Assembly (NCBI GenBank): GCA_947846985.1
Contig: CANTUZ010000025.1
Location: 9,732,100-9,796,099 of the forward strand
From: Fratercula arctica
Lineage: Eukaryota; Chordata; Aves; Charadriiformes; Alcidae
DNA: 64,000 nt
Direction of reading: 5' to 3'
The notes under the pieces were generated by a model, which did no database searches, was not told the DNA's origin, and worked only from the letters and a program-made list of their open reading frames with translations. The position numbers were made by a program, and so were the translations under genes. This document shows positions 1 to 11,650 of the stretch, one piece after another. The first letter of the stretch is position 1; each line of letters starts with the position of its first letter.

Positions 1-555
1 CCCTGGCACTTTTTGCCAGCTGCAGCAAACTTTGTACCGCTGCCTTTTCGCCTTATACTTTTTCATACAGTTAATAACGTCTCGTCAGGATTTCATCAAC
101 TTTTTTGTAGTTTTATCGTCATCTATAGCTTTATCCCATAGGCAATCTCCAAACGTTCACCACTCTTCTACTTCAAACATATCGTCTGGGTCCTTAAAGT
201 ATCCTGGAGCTTTGCCTAATGCAATTAACCCGGCCAGATCTTTTATAGGGCCTACTCCCCGCTTTTCTAAAAAGCATTATAAAAATTGTAAAGCTACCTC
301 TCTATCCTTTTGCGACGCGTCGACTTCCTCTTTATGATCCCTTGATTACTTTGATCCCTTGATTACTCTGTTTGCAGCCTTTTTCCTTTCCCTTTAGGTA
401 GCTTTCCTCGGACGGCGATCCTCCTCTTAATTATCCGAAGATCAGGTACGGACAGACATATCATGTGCCAGCCATATCATGTACTGTCTTTTACCCCCTG
501 GTCGCTGCTACCAGTGCTTTTCCGAGCTCGCTGTCCGGTGGGAACAAGGCTGGGG
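1..555 (-). pseudogene. ERVK gag 5' portion and leader, antisense, broken
   Basis: Read on the minus strand from the primer binding site at 556-573, this stretch should hold the leader and start of gag of a betaretrovirus-like ERV. A matrix-like reading segment can be followed at about 310-20 on the minus strand; it includes a short run reading GVGPIKDLAGLIALGKAPGY. It is interrupted by in-frame stops, so it is not expressed as a full gag. The rest of the provirus would lie left of the window. The plus-strand frames here are shadows. The family assignment rests mainly on the adjacent Lys-type primer site and is less certain for the protein itself. Confidence 0.6.
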
Positions 556-573
556 GTCCCTGTTCGGGCGCCA
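556..573 (-). other. Retroviral primer binding site, tRNA-Lys type
   Basis: The reverse complement reads TGGCGCCCGAACAGGGAC, the primer binding site complementary to the 3' end of tRNA-Lys used by many beta- and lentiviruses. It sits two bases from the LTR edge at 576, as expected for the start of minus-strand DNA synthesis. This fixes the orientation (minus) and shows that the adjacent LTR is a 5' LTR and not a solo LTR. Confidence 0.93.
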
Positions 574-575
574 CT

Positions 576-921
576 TGCGACGAGCGAGGGAAGACAAGCA
601 GCCGACTCAATGTGAGTGATAAAGCAAGCTTCAGTTTATTGCCCGAATACGCTTCATTATATAGCTACTGGTTACATCATCGCTTGAATATTGGCTAATT
701 ATAAAAGTCATCTGCTCACTGCGATTGGCTCTCTGTCCACACGACAGGGTTCAGCCTTAGTTCCCTATTCTTATCAGCTCCTTATTCTTGCTTCTGCATT
801 CTCATGGCTTGTTTACTTAGTACTTTCCCATCGCCGAGCTGTAACTTGCTTCTACGCTATTCTCATCTCACATAACTCCTCTATTGTCCCATGACCTTGC
901 TCCTCAAGCCATTCTGCAACA
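576..921 (-). repeat. 5' LTR of antisense ERVK
   Basis: The element begins TG and ends CA on the plus strand, as an inverted LTR should. On the minus strand it has a TATATAA box (657-663) followed by an AATAAA poly(A) signal (635-640), then U5 and the Lys primer site. The length is about 346 bp. The right edge (921) is chosen from the terminal CA and is less certain than the left edge, which the primer site fixes. Confidence 0.78.
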
Positions 922-1614
922 TATAGTCACATTTCCATGTTGCCTGATCAATGCTATACTACTCTCTTAGCCTGCTTCCATCCTCCCCTAGTCCTTAGAT
1001 TAAGGAAAGCAAATTGTTCATCCATGCATGAGTCAGTTTGGTATCTGGCTGTCTTGCAACCACAGAGCTTCATCACGCAAAACCTTATTTTTTGAGCTTC
1101 ATCATGAGTGCTTTTGCTCTGTGAAACAAACAATGATCATGAGACAATGTTTGGCTTTGATCTCAATTCCTATTTATTCAACATTTGAATGGTTATTAAA
1201 ATTCCCCATCAGCTTTGCATCGTTCTCCAACATAGCTCTAGCTATTTCAGAGAAACTGAGATTTACGTGCTGATCTGGCTATGTCCATTTCTGCATGTAT
1301 GGGGTTTGTAATCTGCATATGCTGAGGAACTTTCTGATCGAGGAGGTGTCTCAGAATGGGATAATTCATTACCCAAAGAAGCACAGCTATAAAAACATAA
1401 AGAGCAAGGACCTCTGGAACAGCTTAGCTAATGTAAATTCCCATCTGCTATTTTAATTAGTATATCATACAGTAGTAAACATGAGTTTGAGGATAAACTA
1501 ATTTTCTTGACAGATAGCAAGCCCAAAGCCTAATTCCAGTTTAAATTCTCTTTTTGAAAGCAAATGTCACCTCATGACATTGTTGCAGTTTGTGTCAACG
1601 TAAAGCTGGTCACA
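922..1614. other. Unassigned sequence left of the long direct repeat
   Basis: AT-rich sequence between the ERVK LTR and the boundary of the long direct repeat. Only short chance frames are present, with no convincing exon, LTR or LINE. It does not match the sequence preceding the right copy of the repeat (left of 61547), so 1615 is a real homology boundary. Confidence 0.6.
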
Positions 1615-2639
1615 AGGTAGTCCTTATAAAGAGATTTGCTGTTATGTGTTTCTCGATGTCTCAAAGACATTAAAAGATAAAAAAAATTGAGAGACAGGTT
1701 GGCTCAGACATCTGACAGGAGAGCGTTCCAGAATGGAAAGTCATATTGGCTGCAACTACTTCCTACTGAAATCAGCACCTTGGAGGGTTAGGCTATAAGC
1801 ATGGAGTTGAGACAATTAATAGATCCACTTTGCTGTGTATCTGATAGTATGAACTGAAATATTAAGAGCGAAAATCTTCGTTAAATAGATACAGCAGAGC
1901 TGCTGTGAATATCCTATAGACTAGTAGAGTAGTAATAATCTCAACAGAAGTTTTAATCGAGTGGGAACCACTGTGGTACACCAGGCAGTGGATGATTCCC
2001 ATTTTGGGGAAGTTGCTGTAATGTAACTGTAACTGTTATCCTTTGGATAACATCCACAGGATGTAACTGTTCATCCTTTGAATTTATTATATCATTCTGC
2101 TAGAAAAAATATCAAAGCATGGAGTGGAAACAAGGAAACTGCCATAGTCTAGGTCTTAGGTCAAAACCTACAAATAACATCTCTCGGATAATAATTTAGT
2201 TTAATAGAATGAAGCTCATACAAGACCTTCATGGATAACAGAAAGACACTGGGCCATAATGGGTTAATCAAAGCTAATATAGTTGCAACCATTTTAACTC
2301 ATCTGACATGCCTGAGACATCTTGAGTATATCTCCACTGGCTTAATCGAGGTTTCCATAGTGGGTGCCCAAATTTGCTGGATTGCACGTATAATAATGTG
2401 GACTTATTTATTTTCACAAAAAGGTAGGCAATTTCACAGTGAAAACTCTCTTTTTTTTTTTTTTTTAATAGCCTAATCAGTAAGAGGAAATCTATCAATA
2501 TATTACATTTGTGGATGAAGTATCCTAATAATAATGTGTAACTAAAGTAACCTAATAATAATAACATCTCCTTTCGGGTAACTTCTTTCTTTTGTGGTTT
2601 ATCCACAAAGGGTAATCTCCTCTCTTCCATTTTGGCTTG

Positions 2640-2909
2640 CTATTCTCTTAACTGCCCCAGTGCTAGAGTTGCATCACCAACTGCTGTCCCCTGGGCACCT
2701 CCTAGGATCGATATGATGTTCCCTTTAAGACAAAAAGGTGCCCTGACTAACAGCCTGGATTGCATTCCTGAGGTAAATAACCTTTGAGTCAGGGCTTGTG
2801 AAGGCAGGGTTGCAAGGTTGCAAATACCTTGTTGAATAGCCAGTTCTCTAAAATATTGCCCCCTGCCCCCACATCTATAAGATTCCATGTCACCATTCTG
2901 TCTTTCCAA
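2640..2909 (-). pseudogene. Retroviral env-like fragment, antisense
   Basis: A minus-strand frame of about 89 residues contains the short run GGAQGTAVGDATLALGQLRE and resembles part of a retroviral envelope, probably an ERV piece. I see no membrane anchor, cleavage site or CX6CC motif here, so the assignment is tentative. A related frame may continue leftward to about 2560. An essentially identical copy lies at 62566-62835 in the right repeat. Confidence 0.35.
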
Positions 2910-3903
2910 TCAAATGGGGAGGGCTGTTGTGTTTTTGTGGTGGTGTGCTCACACATCCTCACCCCACCCCCGGGCTCCTACTCAAGCCATAACTGTCAGT
3001 GGGGGTTGTGATGGGTTGCACCTGGATTGCTAAAATTGGCTTACAAAAGCCATATGTGTGGGTTTTTTAGACATACCACAGCAGCTCTATCAAGTGACAC
3101 ATGCATCTGTGTAAGTTGCAGAAGTATTTGAGCAGGTTATTATTCATGTACTTCTTAAATTCAGTGTGTTCTGGGTTCAAAAGAATATTAGAAGCTTTTT
3201 TAAATTTAAAATAAAAAGGTTTTAAATGTATCAATTGCACATGCAACAATTGTTGGGTATGGAAAACCATACCCAACATGACTCCTGTAGACTTTAGTGG
3301 GAGCTGGAGCCGCTCTTGGAGGGCTGCTTTGTCATTTTTAATTGTACTTGGGTGTAGGACTGTAGTGTTCTTGGGTGTATTGCATGGGCTCCATTATCTA
3401 CAGCTTTGTATAATAACTAGAAAGGGCAGGATAGTTCATTGATGCTTGTCTGGTAATATCACTTCTGTGTTATAATGGAAGGGGTTTCTGTGATGGATGA
3501 AACGTGGATTTTTTATATAATCAAGTATAGTGTAGACTAGTATTGTAGTAATGCCTCTTCTCATCTGTAAATAGTTGTGTATGTACACAAGATACTACTA
3601 CTGATTTTTATTGCAGCGTTCAGTCAGTTTTTTAGTTCACTATTAAAAGCATCAGGCTTTTGCTCTAACTTTCTGTTCTTTCAATTTAGTTATCAGATAT
3701 GCAAACACGTACAGATAGTTCAATACTCAGGTATTGCACATAATCACACTATCCAGGATCTATGCTCTGTTGTATTATGTAAGTAATAAAAATCATGTAC
3801 AGAAGGAAATACTTTTTGTAATAGTTCATTGGTTTTAATTATTGCTGTAACTTGAAAGTGGCCCTGTGGAGGTTGGGATACAAAGCTAGTACTAGATTTG
3901 TAT

Positions 3904-3908
<5 letters not shown>

Positions 3909-3938
<30 letters not shown>
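3909..3938 (+). repeat. Poly-T tract
   Basis: A run of about 28 T residues lies inside the left copy of the long direct repeat. The matching run in the right copy (about 63832-63863) is slightly different in length, the sort of change expected between recently duplicated copies. Confidence 0.9.
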
Positions 3939-3940
<2 letters not shown>

Positions 3941-4404
3941 TAAACCTGTCTGTCTAACCTCCTTATTTCTTACTTTGACATACTGACTTGTTTAAGATAG
4001 CTTGTTGAGGTCAGAGAAGCATGAACAGCTGGAATACGGGTAACTCCTTGATGACCAGACAAAGATGTCCGCAAACAACAATGTCCTTAAAGGGAATGAA
4101 GGAAATATTAGCAGTGAACTTTAAACGCTTGTCGTTTGTTGTGGGTTTTTTATTTGGTGTGTGTGTTGTTTTTTTCTTCCTTTTGGCTACAAAAGTTATT
4201 TCCAGTGGATCTGTTTTAATACAGCCAGTATACTGACTACATTGTTTTGTTCAAATCTTCGCCAGCAGGCCTGGGCAGAGTTGTCAGGATCTGTATCCGA
4301 ATGTGGATGTCACATATGCCAGACTTACCCTTCCCAAGGAGAAACAAAAATACAGAGCACACAGCACGTGACTTGGAAGAAGCTATCTTCAGTGCTGAGT
4401 AATA

Positions 4405-4500
4405 CATAAAAATTGTTTATATCAGAAATGTGGAGAGAGAGAGGTGGGGGAGAGCATCTGTCGTTCGTCTCAGTGGCCAATCCGGCCCAAATCACGACAG
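4405..4500 (+). repeat. LTR 3'-end fragment
   Basis: About 80 bp centred on GAGAGGTGGGGGAGAGCATC matches the last part of the LTR at 38100-38754, ending in a CGACAG version of its CATGACAG terminus. Only the 3' end is recognisable; the preceding sequence differs. It is interpreted as a truncated solo LTR. Confidence 0.55.
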
Positions 4501-4767
4501 CATCCCATCTAGTAGTACTAACAGTCAAGGGATATGTTATTACTGCTACCACTATGTCTACTTCTGATAAGGGAACAAGAGCATGTTCTGGGCCTTCATG
4601 TGCCAGGATGAATTTTATTTTTTTAATTGTGGAACTGTTTTAAAGCATCAAAATTATCATTTGTCCACCTTTTTGTATTAAAGTAAAATCGACTCAACTG
4701 CATCATAAAAAGCTTGTTCAGTTTGGGGTTTTTTGGTTTGGTTTGGTGTTTTTTTTTTTTTTTGTGA

Positions 4768-5920
4768 ATGCACCTTGGAACTGGATATTTGAGTTCAGAC
4801 AGTTATTTTGGGGTGTTTATGTGGTATTGCCCGTGCCTTGGGCACCGTCTCTCAGAATTTATTAATAATCACACCCAGTCTATGGGGGGAACGGGGGGGG
4901 GACACTTTCCCCAGCTCTTTTGCCTCCCTTTTCTCCTTCGGGCCAGGTATGACAGCTTTTGAGAATTTTGAATATCCTTGGGATGCTCAAACCAGCATGT
5001 TCCTAGTGTTATGTCTCCTGAATGTGTTCCAGGTCTTGTTTAGGGTTAAACAACTATTTAAGACTACCACCCAGAGATCTGCCCCGAGGCTGGATAGCCA
5101 TGGGTGGCGTGGCATGTGGGAGAACATGGGCCAGTATCTAGAAAACTTCCCACCTCCAAATGGTCTGGGACTTCACCCCTGAACAATTACAGGACCCTGA
5201 TAAAGTAGTAGAATATTTGAAGGGAAAATGCTGTGGCTATTCCAGAGAGGCACAACTCACCGCACTGTGCTGGGCCCTGGCCAGTATCTACCAGGCACTG
5301 CTCAGTGTTATGCAGCACCCTCAGGGGAAAGAGATGGAAACCAGACCACCAGGCACTGCGGCTTCTGCAACCCCTGTGACAGACACTGCGGCTACTCCAG
5401 CCCTGGTGGCAGCCACTGCAGCTGAACCTGGAAACCAACCCGTGCCAGTATCAGTTGCCCCTATACAGAAGAAGTAGTACACGAAGAAATCAGTTCGCTT
5501 AGTAAGGGATGACGATGAACCAGGGCCATCACGGGAACAGGAGGAAGAGGCAGAACCAGAGATAATCACCCGCTCCCTATCCCCGAGCGAGCTGCGGGAT
5601 ATGCGAAAAGATTTCAGCCGACTTTCAGGCAAGCACGTTGTCACGTGGCTGCTCCGGTGCTGGGATAACGGGGCCAGTAGCCTGGAATTAGAGGGTGGGG
5701 AAGCCAGGCAGCTGGGATCCCTGTTTAGGGAAAGGGGCATTGACAAGGCGATTGGGAAAAAGACACAAGCTGCCTTGGAAACGGAGGAAGTTAAGCAGTT
5801 TTCTACCTTGCCTGATCTCTCGGAGAACCCTTCTGTTGTGGGGTTGTTGAGGATCGAAGAACAACAGGTGCCAATTGCTACCGCAACGGTGCATCGTCGG
5901 CAATATCACACTAACCGAGA
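4768..5920 (+). pseudogene. ERVL gag, broken
   Basis: The leader and first half of an ERVL-type gag polyprotein. Coding begins near 4949 with residues reading ENFEYPWDAQ, continues to a frame break at about 5160 where the reading shifts into VWDFTPEQLQDPDKV, meets a stop at 5475-5477, and resumes to about 5780 with a charged stretch and the run SELRDMRKDFSRLSGKHVV. In an intact ERVL, gag forms the internal capsid and precedes pol. Here it is cut off by an inverted LTR piece at about 5921. The pol at 11651-14069 and LTR at 14608-14960 are plausibly from the same ERVL, split by later insertions. Confidence 0.82.
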
Positions 5921-6302
5921 CTCTCTGATTCCCATCCATATGGTTGTCCATGGTGGTCTCCACAGGCTGCAGGGGAATCTCCTCTGGCACATGGAGCACC
6001 TCCTCCCCTTCCTTCTTTGCTTGACCTTGGTGTCCGCATAGTTGCTTCTTTCACATTTTTCTCGCTCTTCTCCCTCACCACTGCTGCATCATGTTTTTTA
6101 CCCGTTCTTAAATATGGTATCACAGAGGTGCTACCACCATTGTTGATTGGCTCAACTTTGGCCTGTGGTGGGTCCGTTTTGGATCTGGCTGGAACTGACT
6201 CTGACATGGGGCAGCTTCTAGCATCTTCTCACAGAAGCCACCCCTGCATACCCCACCCCCACACACACACACTACCAGAACCTTGCCATGTAAACTCAAT
6301 AC
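5921..6302 (-). repeat. ERVL-type LTR, antisense 5' fragment
   Basis: Reading the minus strand, the segment starts TGTATTGAGTTTACATGGCAAGG and follows the first third of the complete LTR at 47307-48380, including the block around the TTTAAG promoter-like element. It stops near 5921 where it meets gag. It is inverted relative to the gag before it, so it is a separate insertion or a rearranged end. Confidence 0.78.
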
Positions 6303-6399
6303 ATCCTACCCTTCACCTATGTGAATCGTATATTTAAGAATTATCATCAGAATATACATTCATCACACAGTCTTCATGGACATCAACAAAACTTGCTGG

Positions 6400-6766
6400 A
6401 TGCAGTTTGGAGAAAAGGAGGCTGAGGGGCGACCTCATTACTTTCTACAGCTTCCTGAGGAGGGGAAGTGGAACGGGAGGTGCTGACCTCTTTTCCCTGG
6501 TATCCAGTGACAGGACACGTGGGCATGTTTCAAAGCTGTATCAGGGGAGGTTCAGACTTGACATTAGGAAACATTTCTTTACCGAGACGGCAGTCAAATG
6601 CTGGAACAGGCTTCCTAGAGGGAGGTCGATGCCCCCTGCCTGTCAGTGTTTAAGAAGCTTTTGGACAATGCCCTTAATAACATGCTTTAAGTTTTGGTCA
6701 GCCCTGAAGGGGTAGAGCAACTGGACTGGATGATCGCTGTAGATCCCTTCCAACTGAACTATTCCA
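6400..6766 (+). mobile_element. CR1 LINE, 3' end of ORF2 plus 3' UTR
   Basis: The C-terminal end of a CR1 reverse transcriptase ORF (reading [20 protein letters not shown]) is followed by the CR1 3' UTR with its terminal block CTGGATGATCGCTGTAGATC and an ATTCCATTCTG end. It is a typical 5'-truncated copy of about 370 bp with frameshifts. It differs from the other CR1 copies here and belongs to an older subfamily. Confidence 0.85.
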
Positions 6767-6989
6767 TTCTGAAAAAAATTCACCACACCAAAATCAAAGT
6801 ACCATCATTACAACACCGACAGAGATCAACAGTTTACACACACTCCACCCCTTGTCACTTTACAACATTACAGCAACAAAAATTCTCCACAATTATTCTG
6901 CTTTCTGGCAATATCTGGTCCAAGTTTTGCCTGTTACCTCTCCCAGTTACTGTCCTTATCTCAAATTCTTCAAGACCCCAATGTCAGGT
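6767..6989. other. No feature recognised
   Basis: AC-rich sequence between a CR1 3' end and an LTR fragment. It may be the upstream part of the same LTR or older retroviral sequence, but no motif supports that. Confidence 0.4.
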
Positions 6990-7282
6990 GCCAAATTGAT
7001 AGTCAGGCATTTGTCTTCCAAAGCAACCGCTATGTTTACTGAGGCCCTGCTTCCCAGGAAGTGGCCAGACATTGCCGGCTGATGGGAAGTAGAGAATAAA
7101 TCCCTTTTTCGCTTTGCTTCCATGCACAGCCTTTGCTTTTCTCATTAAACTGCCTTTATCTCAACCCACGAGCTTGTCCATCTTATTTTCTCCCCCTGTC
7201 ATGTTGAGGAGGGAGAGTGAGAGAGGGACTGGGGGGGGGGGGGGTGGGGTCTGGCAGCCAGCCAAGGTCAACCTACCACAGT
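6990..7282 (+). repeat. ERVL-type LTR, 3' fragment
   Basis: The segment contains an AATAAA signal (near 7095) and the U5 block AACTGCCTTTATCTCAACCC shared by the ERVL LTRs at 14608, 17603 and 47307. It ends GTCAACCTACCACA, matching the terminus of the 47307 LTR. The 5' part is missing. A run of about 12 G lies near 7230. Confidence 0.75.
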
Positions 7283-7979
7283 CCTTTAAAACCAATTTTT
7301 AGTAGTGCTCGTCCGACTGAATTCTATGGTATTTGTGCAGGGGACTGCTGAAATAAGTTTGTTGTCAAAGTAGTTAGGTCTCATTTCAAGTTGAATGCCA
7401 CGTCAAAACTGAAATGCCCGTTTTTCTTCTCCTCTCCCAGGAAGTAGGATATTTTAATTCCTATGAGAAAACAGAAGCATTTCCAGCGTTTACTGGTGTG
7501 ATTAGGTCACCAGTGATCCAAATTAATCTCTACAGGAAGATTCCCAAACATACCAATAGGGTTTTACTGAAATGGGCTGTGTAGGTTTGTCTGGTATGAG
7601 GCCATATGCCAACCTTTCAGCGCAGTGTCAACATTTTCATCCTTTTAGCTACACATTTTCATTTTTAATGCCACATAATGTGGGTAACGCAATGTGTCTT
7701 ACGTTCGACTGCTCATGCTGGACTTAATGTTTATGACTGTTTACTGGGGCAAGTGATCGTATTGGAGAATTTAAAATCCAAGATCAAGGGACACTCATTT
7801 CTCTATTTGTAAAGTTGACCCAAAGCAGACCATCCAGACTGAGCACTTCCAAATTCTGAGAATAAGTACCTGTAGTGTGACTTAGCAGCTCGGTACGATG
7901 TAATGATCCAAGCTTGATCAGGCTTTAACTTTATCTTTGGATCCTGTTCGAGCTGAAATTTGCCCTTTTAAGATACCTT
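7283..7979. other. No gene recognised
   Basis: About 700 bp of unique-looking, moderately AT-rich sequence. No open frame of note, splice-flanked exon or repeat family was recognised on either strand. Confidence 0.5.
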
Positions 7980-8692
7980 TGTTGCCCCAAAGCGGGGTCG
8001 TTTACCCGGTGTGCAGACGCCAATATACACACAGAGTAGAGGTATTATCTATTTATTTCATTTCTGCAGAGATGGGTGCTAAGCTGGTAATCCACAAAGC
8101 TAGCACACTGGCCTAAAAACTCTTAGGAATATTTATACGGTTCAAAACACAGAAATACACGCCCTTAATTATAATTATTGGTTAGTACCTTATCTTAACA
8201 ATTTCTATTGGTTAGTACAGTCTCTCGCTTTCATTTAAAGTTACAAGGTCCTTTAATTGATGTGCGCATGCTCCAGCACTGTGGGGGGGGTAGTCCAATT
8301 CAGTCTCCAATTGAGTTGGTGGTCGTGATCTCCCGCTGCCACCTTTACCTTTCCCCCAGTTACTGCAAATTTTTGTTGACTTTATGCCTTATCCAGCAGC
8401 TGTCTGGTTTTCAGCCGGTTTCAGTGCCTCCTGTGGTGGGGTGTTCCTTATTATCAGCCTTCCGTTCTTCAAGGGTATATTCGTTAGCAAGGCATTTATT
8501 GTTTATACCAAGTGTCTGATTTCACAGGGCCTTGTGACCTTTTTACAGCTCTTCATTCTTAGTGAGAGATTCTACCTTCTAAAATATATTTTACCTTTTT
8601 AAAAGTACATTCTACCTTCTTAAAGTACATCGCCTTTATTAATACTATAGGATCCTTGCTCCAAAGTCTACATTCTTGTTGCTTGATGTACA
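7980..8692 (-). repeat. Probable ERVK-type solo LTR, antisense
   Basis: On the plus strand the segment opens TGTTGCCCCAAAGCGGGG and ends near GATGTACA. Read on the minus strand it has U3 sequence with short direct repeats (about 8580-8640), a TATAAATATTC-like TATA region near 8133, and a GC-richer end. The layout and TG...CA ends fit a beta-like retroviral LTR. No primer site follows directly, so it is called solo. The right edge is approximate. Confidence 0.55.
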
Positions 8693-9079
8693 AAGTACTA
8701 CAAATGGACTCCGTTTTTGATGTGTAATTATGTGTTGTGTGCTGATATGATATGCCATAAATTTTGGAAAGTCATTACTGGTAGCTAAAGAAGAAACAGG
8801 TTTTATGTTTATTTCCTGTGTCTGATTGAAGAAAATACTGAGACCATTTCTGCTTTACGTTGAGAGCAAATGTATCAAAGGGGCACATCAGCACGAGGAA
8901 ACAAAACTGAGGGCCAGATTTCTCGCTCTCATAAAGAATTTAATGCAGGGGAAGAAGCAAGTGTTGGCATGTGGGGTGTAAAAGAGCAGAACATCAGCAG
9001 CCTGTAATTTAAATGAAATGAAAATAGAGGTGTAAAACTGATAAGATGGCACTATTGAAATAAAAGCAAGATCAATAAA
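8693..9079. other. No feature recognised
   Basis: Sequence between an LTR and the 5'-truncated end of a CR1. No coding or repeat signal was recognised. Confidence 0.5.
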
Positions 9080-10970
9080 AGCAATAAAAGCCTACAGAGG
9101 GCAGAAGCAAGGACAGGTAGACTGGGAGGAATACAGAGAAACTGTCCGAGTGGACAGGAACCAGATTAGGCAAGCTAAAGCCCAGATAGAATTAAATCTG
9201 TCCAGGGACATCAAGGACAACAAGAAAACCTTCTCTAAGTATGTCAGAGATAAAGGGAAGACTAGGGAAGATGTGGGCCCTCTCTGGAAGGAAACAGGAG
9301 ACCTGGTCACCCAGAATATGGAGAAGGCTGAGGTACTGAATGACTTTTTCACCTTGGTCTTCACCGACAAGGGCTCTAGCCATACCGCCCAAGTCACAGA
9401 AGGCAAAGCCAGGGTCTGTGAGAATGAAGAACCACGCACTATAGGAGAAGATCAGGTTCGAGAACATCTAAGGAACCTGAAGGGTACACAAGTCCATGGG
9501 ACCTGATGAAATCCATCCACGGGTCCTGAGGGAGCTGGCGGATGAAGTTGCTAAGCCACTTTCCATTATATTTGAAAAGTCGTGGCAGTCTGGGGAAGTT
9601 CCCGCTGACTGGAAAAGGGGAAACATAACCCTCATTTTCAAAAGGGGGAAAAAGGAAGACCCGGGGAACTACAGGTCAGTCAGTCTCACCTCTGTGCCCG
9701 GCAAGATCATGGAGCAGATCCTCCTGGAATCTCTGCTAAGGCACATGGAAAATAAGGAGGTGATTGGTGACAGCCAACATGGCTTCACCAAGGGCAATTC
9801 ATGCCTGACAAATTTGGCGGCCTTCTATGATGGTGTTACAGCATTGGTAGATAAGGGGAGAGCAACCGATGTCATCTACCTGGACTTGTGCTAAGCATTT
9901 GACACTGTCCCGCATGACATCCTGGTATCTAAATTGGAGAGTCATGGATTTGACCACTCGGTGGATAAGGAACTGGCTGGATGGCCGCACTCAAAGGGTT
10001 GTTGTCAACAGCTTGATGTCCAAGTGGCAACCAGTGGTGAGTGGCGTTCCTCAGGGGTCGGTACTGGGACCGGTGCTGTTTAACATCTTAGTCGGCGACA
10101 TGGACAGTGGGACTGACTGCACCCTTAGCAAGTTTGCCGATGACGCCAAGCTGTGTGGCGCAGTCGAATCGCTGGAGGGAAGGGATGCCGTCCAGAGGGA
10201 CCTGGATAGGCTTGAGAGGCGGGCCTGTGTGAACCTCAGGAAGTTCAACCAGGCCAAGTGCAAGGTCCTGCACCTGGGTCATGGCAAACCTAAGCACAAA
10301 TACAGACTGGGCGGAGAATGGATTGAGAGCAGCCCTGAGAAGAAGGACTTGGGTCTTGGTGTGTTGGGGTGTTGGTGGACGAGAAGCTCAACATGAGCCG
10401 GCAATGTCCACTTGCAGCCCAGAAAGCCAACCGCATCCTGGGCTGCATCAAAAGAAGCGTGGCCAGCAGGTCCAGGGAGGCGATTCTACCCCTCTACTCT
10501 ACTCTCGTGAGACCCCACCTGGAATACTGTGTCCAGCTCTGGAGTCCTCAGCACAGGAAGGACATGGACCTGTTGGAATGGGTCCAGAGGAGGGCCACAG
10601 AAATGATCAGAGGGCTGGAGCATCTCTCCTATGAAGACAAACTGAGAGAGTTGGGGCCGTTCAGCCTGGAGAAGAGAAGGCTCCGGGGAGACCTTATAGC
10701 AGCCTTCCAGTACCTAAAGGGGGGCCTAGAGGAAAGATGGGGAGGGACACTTTATAAGGGAGTGGGGCGATAGGACGAGGGGTAATGGTTTTACACTGAA
10801 AGAGGGTAGATTTAGATTGGATATTAGGAAGAAATTCTTTACTGTGAGGGTGGTGAGGCACTGGAACAGGTTGCCCAGGGAAGTTGTGGATGCCCCTTCC
10901 CTGGAAGTGTTCAAGACCAGGCTGGATGGGGCTTTGAGCAACCTGGTCTAGAGGAACGTGTCCCTGCCCA
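9080..10970 (+). mobile_element. CR1 LINE, ORF2 reverse transcriptase, broken
   Basis: A 5'-truncated CR1 covering the region between endonuclease and RT, the RT domain and the start of the 3' UTR. Recognisable blocks in order are [20 protein letters not shown] (about 9168), [14 protein letters not shown] (9496), the RT core with FADD (about 10130), and [20 protein letters not shown] (about 10668). Lesions include a +1 shift at about 9483, a TAA stop at 9892-9894 in the conserved DFCKAFDTV region, and another shift near 10360. The same first two lesions occur in the CR1 at 57500-59213. The 3' UTR stops abruptly at about 10970 against another CR1 piece. Confidence 0.92.
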
Positions 10971-11650
10971 TGGCAGGGGGATCGCAATCACAGGCCTTGG
11001 TTCTCATGGGGGACTTCAATCACCCTGATATCTGCTGGGAAGGCTACACAGCCAGGCATATACAGTCCAGGAGGCTCCTCCAGTGTATTGATGATAACTT
11101 TTTGACTCAGGTGGTGCAGGAGCCAACAAGGAGAGGAGCACTACTGGACCCAGTACTGACAAACACAGAGGGACTGGTGGAGGACATTAAGGTTGGGGAC
11201 AGCCTTGGCTGTAGTGATCACGAGAAGATAGAGTTCAGGATCATGGGTAGTATGCACAAAACAACAAGTAGGATTGCAACCTTGGACTTCAGGAGGGCTA
11301 ACTTTGACCTCCTCAAGAAACTGCTTGGAGAGATCCTGTGGGCTAGGGCTCTGGAAGGCAGGGGGGCTCAAGAGAGCTGGTCGGTATTCAAAGACCACTT
11401 TCTCCAAGCTCAGGATCGGTGCATCCCTAAGAGCAAGAAATCGGGCAAGGGACACAGGAGACCTGCATGGTTGAGCAGGGAGCTTCTGAAAAAGCTCAAG
11501 TGGAAGAAGGAAGTTTACAGCACGTGGAAGAAGGGACTGACCACTTGGGAAGATTACAAGAATGCCGTCAGAGTGTGCAGGGATGAAACGAGGAAAGCCA
11601 AGGCCTCCTTGGAATTAAACCTGGCAAGGGATGTCAAGGTCAACAGGAAG
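10971..11650 (+). mobile_element. CR1 LINE, endonuclease-domain fragment
   Basis: The frame reads [17 protein letters not shown], then a segment containing [12 protein letters not shown]. These are the C-terminal blocks of the CR1 apurinic-type endonuclease, with the catalytic GDFN and SDH signatures. It continues into the linker reading [20 protein letters not shown]. The fragment lacks RT and is fused in near-continuous sequence to ERVL pol at about 11650, and on its left to the 3' end of another CR1. It may be a CR1 interrupted by the ERVL or a recombination product. The open frame 10958-11836 is a chimera of this CR1 with an off-frame part of ERVL. Confidence 0.85.

Larger units (their letters stand above)
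1615..4074 (+). repeat. Long direct repeat, left copy
   Basis: From the sequence AGGTAGTCCTTATAAAG onward this segment matches 61547-64000 almost base for base, in the same orientation. Visible differences are few: a roughly 7-bp indel near 1920, homopolymer length changes, and scattered substitutions such as the two near 3708 and 3731. The spacing is about 59.93 kb. The match still runs when the window ends, so the true length is unknown and the right boundary of this copy lies at or beyond 4074. The repeat contains a retroviral env-like fragment (2640-2909, minus) and a T-tract near 3910, but no intact gene. Confidence 0.95.

Noticed and set aside
556..573. tRNA-like match
   Set aside because: An 18-base complement to a tRNA 3' end is a retroviral primer site; no cloverleaf surrounds it. 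The same holds at 21301, 37484 and 56515.
4021..4643. Short overlapping frames that looked like a small gene downstream of the direct repeat
   Set aside because: No shared signal between frames, no splice structure, and part of the stretch is an LTR remnant.
5160..5477. 105-codon frame with Ala/Thr/Pro repeats as a host gene
   Set aside because: It is the middle of ERVL gag, continuous with gag sequence on both sides after one frame shift and one stop.
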